From Candidatus Krumholzibacteriia bacterium (lineage in GTDB: Bacteria > Krumholzibacteriota > Krumholzibacteriia > LZORAL124-64-63): a stretch of 21,585 nucleotides of DNA. Positions 1 through 7,400 of the stretch are shown here, piece after piece; position 1 is the first letter of the stretch, and each line of letters begins with the position of its first letter. The notes beneath the pieces were generated by a model that saw nothing but the letters and a program-made list of their open reading frames with translations, was not told the origin of the DNA and ran no database searches. The stretch covers positions 1-21,585 of the forward strand of contig JACZKN010000303.1 of assembly GCA_014859985.1 (NCBI GenBank). Direction: 5' to 3'. The translations under genes were made by a program, and so were the position numbers.

Positions 1-411
1 CTCCGCGCCCACCCCGCCCTCGACTCCGAACGCCGGCGCCGCCTCGCCCGCGAGCACCCGGTAGATCGCATCGTCATCGAAACCGATGGCCGCCGCGTCG
101 GCCCGGGTCGCGCCGAAGCGCACGCGGTCCAGGCGCGCCCAGTGGATGGCGGCGAAGCACATGGGGCAGGGCTCGCAGGTGGCGTAGATCTCGCAGCCGG
201 CAAGGTCGAAGGTGCCCAGCTCGCGGCAGGCGGCGCGGATGGCCTGGACCTCGGCGTGGGCGGTGGGGTCGCCGTGGGCGATCACCTGGTTGTGGCCGCG
301 GGCGACCACGCGGCCGTCCTTGACCACCACGGCGCCGAAGGGGCCGCCCTCGCCGGCCTGGATGCCGCGCCGGGCCTCGGCCACGGCCTCGTCCATGAAT
401 GGTTCGTGCAT
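1..411 (-). CDS. guaD: Guanine deaminase-like cytidine/deoxycytidylate deaminase family enzyme (3' end outside window)
   Basis: This is a zinc-dependent nucleobase deaminase, most like GuaD, which converts guanine to xanthine in purine salvage or breakdown in the cytosol. The frame is open from an ATG at 411 to the window edge, giving 137 residues; the C-terminus is missing. Visible family marks are PFGAVVVKDG (residues 24-33), the zinc/proton-shuttle motif TAHAEVQAI (H52, E54) and CEPCPMC (C79-C85, with C82 and C85 as zinc ligands). The stretch GFDDDAIY at 110-117 matches the GFDDxxIY region I know from Bacillus GuaD and argues against tRNA adenosine deaminase TadA. GGGAGG lies 8 nt before the ATG and fixes the start. 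It is divergent from the CDGSH gene. The exact substrate is less sure than the family. Confidence 0.85.
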   Translation of the reverse strand, partial: MHEPFMDEAVAEARRGIQAGEGGPFGAVVVKDGRVVARGHNQVIAHGDPTAHAEVQAIRAACRELGTFDLAGCEIYATCEPCPMCFAAIHWARLDRVRFGATRADAAAIGFDDDAIYRVLAGEAAPAFGVEGGVGAE

Positions 412-477
412 CGACTCGTCCTCCCTGACTTGATAGTACATCGGCGCCGGCCCGGGGCAAACCCCCGACCGCGCGGC

Positions 478-505
478 TTGCCGGGCGCGCGATCGTGCCT
501 AGCTT
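478..505 (+). promoter_or_regulatory. Candidate promoter for the CDGSH gene
   Basis: TTGCCG (478-483) and TAGCTT (500-505) are separated by 16 nt and lie about 60 nt before the CDGSH start. The -10 match is weak (3 of 6 to TATAAT). The pair resembles the element before the outer-membrane protein gene (TTGCCG-N17-TAGTCT), which is the main support. Confidence 0.35.
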
Positions 506-564
506 GTGCCCACGGTCCGCCGGGGCGGGCCGCCCGGCCACGATCCCACAAAGCGGAGGAGACC

Positions 565-804
565 ATGGACAAGCCGAAGATCGCCGGCACCCGCCCGGCC
601 GTGCTCGAACTCGCCGCCGGCAAGTACGCCTACTGCGCCTGCGGCCAGTCGGCCACCCAGCCCTTCTGCGACGGCAGCCACGCCGGCACGTCGTTCCGCC
701 CGCAGGCGTTCGAGATCGCCGAGCCGCGGCGCGTGGCCATCTGCCAGTGCAAGCAGACCGGCGGCGCGCCCTTCTGCGACGGCACCCATAAGACCCTCGG
801 CTGA
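565..804 (+). CDS. Small protein with two CDGSH-type [2Fe-2S] motifs
   Basis: This 79-residue soluble protein is built almost entirely of two CDGSH iron-sulfur motifs. The first is C24-A-C26, S29, P33, C35-D-G-S-H39. The second is C60-Q-C62, T65, P69, C71-D-G-T-H75. Each supplies the three Cys and one His that bind a [2Fe-2S] cluster in this family, so two clusters per chain are expected, as in the paired-CDGSH class. Such proteins are thought to move electrons or clusters; the partner is not visible here. The ATG at 565 is preceded by GGAGGA at 555-560. The stop is 7 nt from the end of the convergent GH99-like gene. No signal peptide is present, so it should be cytosolic. Confidence 0.92.
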   Translation: MDKPKIAGTRPAVLELAAGKYAYCACGQSATQPFCDGSHAGTSFRPQAFEIAEPRRVAICQCKQTGGAPFCDGTHKTLG

Positions 805-811
805 CACCCGG

Positions 812-1900
812 TCAGCGCCCGCTCACCCTGCTCCACTGCCGCACCCAGTGCCGCGTGCGGTCCAGGTACCACTCCGGCTCGCGAGGCCGGTAGTCCCGGT
901 ACGTGAAGCTGTCGCAGGCGCCGGGGACGGCAGGCTCGATCTGGGTGCCCTCGTGCCACTCGTTGAACGAGGTGACGGCCACCAGGTCGGTCTGCGCGGC
1001 GATGGCCGCGGCGAACTGGCGGTCGAAGTAGGCGCCGTCCTCGCGCTCGCGGGTGGTGGCGGTGTTCCAGGGCCGCACGCGCGTGTCGACGTAGCCGGGA
1101 CCGACGCAGAACACGCGGATCAGGCCGTACCCGAGGGAGAGGCGGCTCATCGTCGGCCAGTTGGCACGGGACGAGCCCCAGGTGAAGCCGTCGGCGGCGA
1201 AGTAGGTGTAGAAGCCGTCGAAGCCGGCCTCGTCCAGGAGCGCGCCGTCCTCGGGACCCACCCACAGGCCGATCATCACGCAGTCCAGCAGGGTGTCGTG
1301 GATGAACAGGTCGCCGCCAGGCTGCATGAGCCGCGCCCACTCGGCCGGCGGCGTCAGGTACGAGTCGTAGACATAGACCACGGGCAGGCCGCCCATGAGG
1401 TGGCAGGCCGGGTGCGCGCGATAGCTGGCGATCAGGTAGGCGATCGCCGCGTGGCTGGTGACGGCGTCGCGCCCCGGAAAAGGTTCCAGGTGGAAGGCCA
1501 CCTCCAGCCCCGCCTCGGCCGCCGCGTCCAGCAGCAGGGGCAAGTTGCGGTCGGTGGGAGTGCCGGGACCCCACCAGCTGGCGACGATCACGCCGACGCC
1601 GGCGCGCTTCAGCTGCGCTACGTGGATGCGCACCACCGCCGGGTCGGCGGAGCTGTACGGGCCGAGGGCGGGATAATAGTCGGCGCCGATGTCCCCGCCG
1701 CCCGGGTAGGCCAGGCCCGTGGTGTCGCCGATCACCTCGTGGTTCCAGTGGGTCTGGGCGCCGTCGACGGCCTCGGTGGCGTACCAGCCGTAGTAGAAGG
1801 CGTGGACGGTGTCGTCGACGACGGCCTCGTCCGCGCAGCCGGCCAGCACCGCCGGCACCAGGAGGGCCAGCGCCAGGCCGGCGTTGCGCGCCCGGCTCAC
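812..1900 (-). CDS. GH99-like (endo-alpha-mannosidase type) lipoprotein glycoside hydrolase
   Basis: This 362-residue protein resembles glycoside hydrolase family 99, whose members cut internal alpha-mannosidic links by an unusual neighbouring-group mechanism. The key stretch is SFNEWHEGTQIEP at 311-323. E314 and E317 have the E-x-x-E spacing of the two catalytic acids known in human MANEA and bacterial GH99. FYYGWY (35-40), HWNHE (51-55) and HLEPFPGR (137-144) also fit. The N-terminus is a lipoprotein signal with lipobox VLAGC, so C22 should be lipidated and the enzyme held at an outer or periplasmic face. The start is GTG at 1900, with GGGAG 7 nt upstream. The GTG overlaps the TGA of the MATE gene (GTGA), showing translational coupling. 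The length is close to the bacterial family norm. The substrate here is unknown. Confidence 0.85.
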   Translation of the reverse strand: MSRARNAGLALALLVPAVLAGCADEAVVDDTVHAFYYGWYATEAVDGAQTHWNHEVIGDTTGLAYPGGGDIGADYYPALGPYSSADPAVVRIHVAQLKRAGVGVIVASWWGPGTPTDRNLPLLLDAAAEAGLEVAFHLEPFPGRDAVTSHAAIAYLIASYRAHPACHLMGGLPVVYVYDSYLTPPAEWARLMQPGGDLFIHDTLLDCVMIGLWVGPEDGALLDEAGFDGFYTYFAADGFTWGSSRANWPTMSRLSLGYGLIRVFCVGPGYVDTRVRPWNTATTREREDGAYFDRQFAAAIAAQTDLVAVTSFNEWHEGTQIEPAVPGACDSFTYRDYRPREPEWYLDRTRHWVRQWSRVSGR

Positions 1901-3300
1901 GCCGCGTCTCCCGCCGCAGCGGCCGCCTTGCCGGCCTGCTCGGCCTCGGACCGCCCCACCTGCCGCTGGGCCCACCACACCGCCACCGCGGCCGCCGACC
2001 AGGTGATGCCGAAGATGCCCCACCAGATGCCGTAGAGCCCCTTGCCCCAGACTTCGGTCAGCAGCCAGAACACGGCAAACGGCGCGGCGATCTGCCGGTA
2101 CAGCCCGATCCACAGGGCGAAGGCCGGCTTCTTCAGCCCCTGCAGCACCGAAGTGTTGACGAACAGCAGCACGTAGGCGTACTCGATGAACGCGGCGATG
2201 CGCAGGTAGCGCGTGCCGATGTCCACCACCGCCGGGTCGTCGCTGAACAGGCCCATCAGGGGCCGCGCGCCGAAGAAGACCAGCGCCGAGCCGAACACCA
2301 TCACCACCGCGCCGTACTTCAGGGCCGTGCGCACCACCTGCCGCACCCGGTCGAACAGCCCCGCGCCGCTGGCCTGGGCCACCAGGGTCAGCGTCGCCAT
2401 GTTCAGGCCGATCGTCGGTAGCAGCGCGATCTGCTCGATGCGCGTGGCCACGCCGTAGGCCGCGACCGCCTCCTGCCCGAAGCGGCTCAAAAACCAGGTG
2501 ATGATGAAGATGCCCAGGGCCACGCTCATCATGTTCAGGCTCGAGGGGATGCCCTGCCCGGCGATGGCCCGCAGCACCCGGCCGTCGGGCCGCCAGCGGG
2601 CGCCCTCGCTGCGCCAGATCAGCCCCGTACGCCAGGCCCGCCGGCCCAGGAACACCAGCCCGCCCGCCTGGCAGAGGATGGTGGCCAGGGCGATGCCGCG
2701 CACCCCCATGGCCGGCACGCCGAGGCCGCCGTACATGAACCAGGGGTCGAGCACCACGTTGGCCGCGGCGGCGCCGATCAGGTAGTCCCGCATGGAGCGC
2801 ATGTCGCCCTGCGCGTTGAGGATGCCGTTGAGCATGTAGAAGGTCAGCACGAAGCCGCTGCCGGCCAGGATGACGTGCATGTACTCGAGGCAGATCTCCA
2901 GGTAGCGGCCGCTAGCGCCCAGCAGCCGGAACAGGGACTCCACCGACAGGTAGCCGACGGTCATCACGAAGGCCGCCAGCAGCAGGCCCAGCACCAGGCC
3001 CTGGGCGGCGATGACCGCGGCCTCGCGCCGGTCATCCCGGCCCAGGGCGTTGCCGATCAGCGCGGTGGCGCCGGTGGCGAACCCCGAGCCCATGGCGATC
3101 AGCACGAAGAACACCGGGAACGAGAGGGACAGGGCGGCCAGCGCGTCGGTGGACAGGCGTCCGGCCCAGAACGTGTCCACCACGTTGTACATGGTGTTGA
3201 AGAAGAACCCGATCGAGGCCGGGATGGCCAGGCGGCGGACCAGTTCGGGCACGGGCGCGGTGACCAGGTCGGACCGGGCGGTGCCGAAGGGACGGTTCAC
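1897..3300 (-). CDS. MATE family multidrug/metabolite exporter
   Basis: This is an inner-membrane transporter of the MATE family, 467 residues with about twelve hydrophobic segments. These exporters normally use Na+ or H+ gradients to expel organic cations or small metabolites. Family marks at the N-terminus are PASIGFFFNTMYNVVDTFWA (residues 27-46), which matches the usual first helix ending in VDTxxxGxL, and the repeat-internal pattern of glycine-rich helices, seen again around GQGIPSSLNMMSV. The last ~25 residues are an Ala-rich tail. The start is a GTG at 3300 with GGAG 5 nt upstream. Its stop overlaps the GTG of the GH99-like lipoprotein, so the two are co-translated. The cargo cannot be told from sequence. 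It is 85 nt downstream of the cohesin-like gene and may have its own promoter there. Confidence 0.9.
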   Translation of the reverse strand: MNRPFGTARSDLVTAPVPELVRRLAIPASIGFFFNTMYNVVDTFWAGRLSTDALAALSLSFPVFFVLIAMGSGFATGATALIGNALGRDDRREAAVIAAQGLVLGLLLAAFVMTVGYLSVESLFRLLGASGRYLEICLEYMHVILAGSGFVLTFYMLNGILNAQGDMRSMRDYLIGAAAANVVLDPWFMYGGLGVPAMGVRGIALATILCQAGGLVFLGRRAWRTGLIWRSEGARWRPDGRVLRAIAGQGIPSSLNMMSVALGIFIITWFLSRFGQEAVAAYGVATRIEQIALLPTIGLNMATLTLVAQASGAGLFDRVRQVVRTALKYGAVVMVFGSALVFFGARPLMGLFSDDPAVVDIGTRYLRIAAFIEYAYVLLFVNTSVLQGLKKPAFALWIGLYRQIAAPFAVFWLLTEVWGKGLYGIWWGIFGITWSAAAVAVWWAQRQVGRSEAEQAGKAAAAAGDAA

Positions 3301-3385
3301 GGGAACTCCGGGGCAGGAGGCTGCGCGGCGACCGGGGACGATCGTCCCACGATAGCGCCATTTTCCCGCCGCCGACAGGGGCCCG

Positions 3386-4174
3386 CTACTTCAGCAGCAG
3401 CCCCTTGGCGCCCCGCGGCCGGGCCCCGTCGTCGAGCCGGAACAGGTAGACGCCGCCGGGGGCGGCGCGGCCCGCCAGGTCGTGGCCGTCCCAGGCCAGG
3501 GCGAAGGGCCCGGCTGCGAGCAGGCCGTCGTGGAGCACCGCGACGAGACGGCCGCGGGCGTCGTGCACCGTCAGGCGCACGGGGGCCGCCAGGGGAAGCT
3601 CGCCGCCTACGGTGGTGCGCGGGTTGAAGGGGTTCGGCGACAGGCGCAGGCCCTGGTCGCCGGGCACCGCCGGCACGCCGCTTTGACCGTTGCCGATGGT
3701 CACGGTCGTGGGCAACAGACCGACCTCGGGGTACCAGTCGCCCGCCACGTCCGACAGGTAGACGCTGATGACGTCGATGGGCGTCGTCCCGTCGGCCACG
3801 CCTTCGAAGTCCCACCAGAAGAGCTCGCCTGGGCCGGCCACGAACAGGCCCGAACCCATGACGATGCAGTAGCCGTGCCAGACGCCGGGCTCGGGCTCCT
3901 CGAAGCCGCGGAAGAGCTGGTGGCCGCTTGCGGTAAAGAGCAGGCCCGCGCCGCCGCCCAGGCTGCGCACCACGGTGGTGTCGTAGGCCACCGTGACGTC
4001 GATGGTGCGGACGGTGACGGTGTCGTCGATCATCACCGACAGGCGCCCGGTCACGGCCGCCGGCAGAGTGGTATCGGCCGGCGTGAAGTGCAGCGGGACG
4101 GCCGCGCGGGCGGCGGCCGCGGCTGCGAGCAGGACCGCCAGCACCACCGTCGTCTTCAGGATTCCTGGTTTCAT
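3386..4174 (-). CDS. Exported cohesin-like protein with C-terminal FlgD-like sorting domain
   Basis: This 262-residue secreted protein starts with a Sec signal peptide (residues 1-25, Ala-rich, likely cleaved after ARA). Residues 27-160 form one beta-rich domain that resembles cohesins: VTVAYDTTVV (60-69) fits the central YDxxVV strand, and GPGELFWWDFE (114-124) fits the later G-x-L strand. Residues 176-262 are a FlgD-like Ig sorting tail with SPNPFNP (179-185), the VHDARGRLV strand, WDGHDLAG and a terminal KGLLLK. Such tails direct export and anchoring in FCB-type bacteria. AGAGGAA upstream of the ATG at 4174 supports this start over an ATG 27 codons earlier. It sits directly downstream of the two giant proteins. 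The cohesin assignment is by fold pattern, not by strong identity, so it could be another beta-sandwich. Confidence 0.8.
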   Translation of the reverse strand: MKPGILKTTVVLAVLLAAAAAARAAVPLHFTPADTTLPAAVTGRLSVMIDDTVTVRTIDVTVAYDTTVVRSLGGGAGLLFTASGHQLFRGFEEPEPGVWHGYCIVMGSGLFVAGPGELFWWDFEGVADGTTPIDVISVYLSDVAGDWYPEVGLLPTTVTIGNGQSGVPAVPGDQGLRLSPNPFNPRTTVGGELPLAAPVRLTVHDARGRLVAVLHDGLLAAGPFALAWDGHDLAGRAAPGGVYLFRLDDGARPRGAKGLLLK

Positions 4175-4212
4175 GGTTCTTTCCTCTCGAACATCTATGT
4201 GCAGGCCGCTGC

Positions 4213-4245
4213 GGGGACCCCGGGGCGGGCGCCCCGGGAGTCCCC
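4213..4245 (-). terminator. GC-rich hairpin after the 1433-aa protein gene
   Basis: GGGGACCCCGGGGC (4213-4226) pairs with 4231-4245 over 14 bp with one bulged A and a GGGC loop. It begins 18 nt past the stop codon at 4264. There is no U-tract, so termination is inferred from position and strength. Confidence 0.55.
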
Positions 4246-4263
4246 GTCGCGGCATCCGTGCCG

Positions 4264-4437
4264 CTACTTCATCAGGGTCATCTTGCGGACCTGGCTGTAC
4301 GGTCCGGCGTCGATCCGGCAGAAATAGACGCCCGAGGCGGACCGGCGGCCGGCGTCATCCTGGCCGTTCCAGAGCACCTCGTGCAGGCCCGGTCCCCGCA
4401 CCTCATCGACCAGGGTGGCGACCCGGCGGCCGTCCAC
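4264..4437 (-). repeat. 3' coding repeat, copy 1 (97 % identical to 8696-8869)
   Basis: The last 58 codons including the stop differ from copy 2 at only 5 of 174 bases, counted by eye. All five differences are silent, so the encoded 57-residue ends are identical. Similarity drops clearly upstream of this block. Confidence 0.9.
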
Positions 4438-7400
4438 GGTGTAGATCGCCAGCTTCACGGACTGCGCTTCGGGCAGCGAGAAGGCGATCTTGGTCAGGGG
4501 GTTGAAGGGGTTCGGGTAGTTGGGGTGAAGGGCGAAGACCCGCGGCGTCAGGGAGTCGCTGGCCTTCTCCAGGCTGATCTCGAGCCTGCTGTTGTCGGTG
4601 GCGCGGGCGTCGATCACGAGGTCGGTCGCGGCGACCGGACCAGCCGTCCGGATCACCAACAGGTCGCCCGTGCCGGCAAACGCGTTGTCCACGCCCATGA
4701 CCGCGACCACGGCGTCGAAGGCGGCGCCGTTGTTGCGCAGGAACGTGGGCTCACCCTGGCTGTCCAGGAGCGCGCCGGCCTCGACCGAGACGACCTCGGC
4801 GCCGGCGGCGGTCACGTGCACGCCCTTGAGCGACGGCGCGTCCACCACGCGCAGGCCGTAGCGGCCGTCGCCGTAGTCGACCCACGCGAGCACCGCGCGG
4901 TCGCTGACCGGCTCGCTTCCCTTAGCCGCCGAGACGACGCCGAAGTTCATGGAGAAGACGATCAGGTCCTCGAAGTTGATGTTGTTGTCGGTCAGGGGGA
5001 TGCCCAGGCGGCTCCAGTCGTCGGTGGGGCCGACGTCCACGAGGGCGCCGGGGTCGCCGGTCGTGACGGTGCTGAAGAAATAGGTGCCCAGGACGTTGAT
5101 GTCGAACGGGTCGACGATGCCGTCGGGAGCGCCGCCGGCCGTGCTGGTCACGTCGCCCAGCCAGTAGTTGGTGGCGCGGTCGTTGGCCGCCGCAGGAGCG
5201 CTGGCGTTGCCGGCCGCGTCCACGGCGAAGACCTCGTAGTAGTAGACGCCGCGGTCCAGGTGGTCGGTCCAGGTCTGGACCAGACCCAGCGTCGGCACGG
5301 TGCCGACAGGGGCCCACTCGGCCGAGGCAACCGCGGCGGCGTGGTCGGCCGGCCGCGCCGGGATCACGTCGCCGGCCAGGTCGTCGTACTCGGGGTACGC
5401 CGACAGGCCGCTGCCGTCGTGCCACAGGCCGGCGAAGACCTCGTAGTGGTCCACGTCGGTGCCGTCGTGGCTCCAGGCGACCTCGACCTTGTTGTGGCCG
5501 GGCGCGGCGGTGATGCCGGTGACCGCGGCCGGGGCGGTGCAGTCGACGGAGACGGTGGCGCCGGTCGCGACCACCGCGATGGGGGCGTTGGCCGGGTCGC
5601 GCAGGACCAGGCTGTCGAAGGTGATGGTCCCGGCGCCTTCGAGGACGGTCGTGAACGCGACCGAGAACAGGTTCACCGTGGCCGGGCCGACGATCGGGTA
5701 GGTCGGGCTGCCCACCGTCGAGCCGGTGACGACGAAGGTGCCGTCCCCGTTGTCGTGGGAGTAGAACTGCTTGTTGACCGTGCCGAAGGGCAGGAGGTCG
5801 ACCAGCGTGCCCAGGTCGAAGCCCAGCTCGGGCGAGGCCCGGACCACGGCGTTGTAGAGGAACACGTCGGGCATGTCCCCGCTCAGCTCCAGGCCGAAGG
5901 TCATGGTCACGGTCTCGCCGCAGGCCAGCGGGCCGCTCGCCGCCGGGGTGACCGTCACCGCGGCGTTGCCGGACACGAAGTCGAGGGTGGCGATCTCGCC
6001 GCTCACCAGCTCGACCGTCAGGCCGTCGAGGCGGCCATCGAAGCCGACGCCCCAGCTGGTCGCCGTGCCCAGGTCCACGATCATGATCGGCTGCGCCGCC
6101 AGGGCCGGGTCGGCCGTCAGGTCGGCCAGGAACCCGTCCGTGTAGCTGCCCAGGTAGCCGCTGGAGGAGTCGAAGAAGCGCAGCCGGTTGGGCTGGCCCG
6201 CGTCGGTCTGCCAGCGGGTCCACTCGCCGGCGGTTTCGGTCAGGGTTTCGCTGAAGTAGGGCTCGGCGTTGATGCGGTTGCCGTACCAGGTCGCACCGGG
6301 GCTGCCGTCGTAGGGGTCGGTGTAAAGCTGGAAGAACCAGTCGCCGGCGTCGACCGTGTGCAGCGTCCCCTTCTTCGTGTAGTAGGAGATGCTGTGCAGC
6401 TCGCCCACGTTGACGGGGCGGCCGAAGACGGTCTCGGGGTCGAAGCCGTACTTGACCCAGTCGAGGTTCGCCTCGACCGCGCCGGGCGCGAAGCCGGGCG
6501 CCGCGTCGTCGTCGACGCCGAGGGCCGGCGTGCCGTCCCAGAAGTAGGCCCCGGTGGGTGTGGCCTCCAGATCGGCGACCACCGCGGTGGTGCGGCCGAC
6601 CCAGGGCGTGAACAGGAGCGAGCCCTCGGCGGCGTCGCCCAGGCCCAGGGGGTTGCTGGCGGCGTTGTACGGTCCGCTGGGATCGTCCCAGTCGTTGCCG
6701 CGCGCGTCGAAGGGGACGGCCGTGTTGGAGTAGGCCCCGGCCGAGAGGTTGTCCTGCAGGAGGTTGCCGGTGGCGTAGCCGGTGACGGTGCCGCCGTTCT
6801 CGTAGAACACCAGGCCCCAGTCGAAGTGCTCGATGGTGCAGTCGGTCACGGTGAAGTCGACCGCACCCACGGCGTAGGCTGTCGGACCCCAGCTGTCAAC
6901 CACGTCATTGCCGGTGAAAGTGCTGTTGCTGAGGCTGACCGCGATGGATGCCTTGGCCGCCGTGCCCATCGGCGCCGCGTCGAAGCCCTGGGCCGGGACG
7001 ATCGTACGGCCGCCTGCCTTGGCGCCGGTGGCGTAGGCGTACATCGGGTCAGCCCGCGGATCGGTGACGGTGATGCCGTCGACGGTGCCGGAGGCGTCGA
7101 TGAGGTAGAGGCTGGTCTCGGTGGCCGTGACCGTACCGCCGCTGATGTCCACGGCGCCGGGGCCGAAGACCAGGATGCCGGTCGCTGTCCACGAACCGTC
7201 GGTGTACTCGTAGTCGGCGATCGTGCAGTCGGTCAGCTGCGCGGAGGCGCCGCCCGAGACCTCGATGCCGTTCTGCGCCGGCAGGCCAACGCCCAGGGGA
7301 CCGTTGCCCGTGCAAGCCAGGCGCAGGGCGTTGACCGTCAGGCCCGCGCCCGTGAACGCAGTGGCGTTCTTCTGGACGTCGTCCACGGCGACGTCGGTGA

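Noticed and set aside
3335..3348. Perfect palindrome GGGACGATCGTCCC ahead of the MATE gene
   Set aside because: At about 70 % GC a few 14-bp palindromes are expected by chance in this length (I estimate near four), and a similar one occurs at 13307-13320. Position alone is not enough to call an operator.
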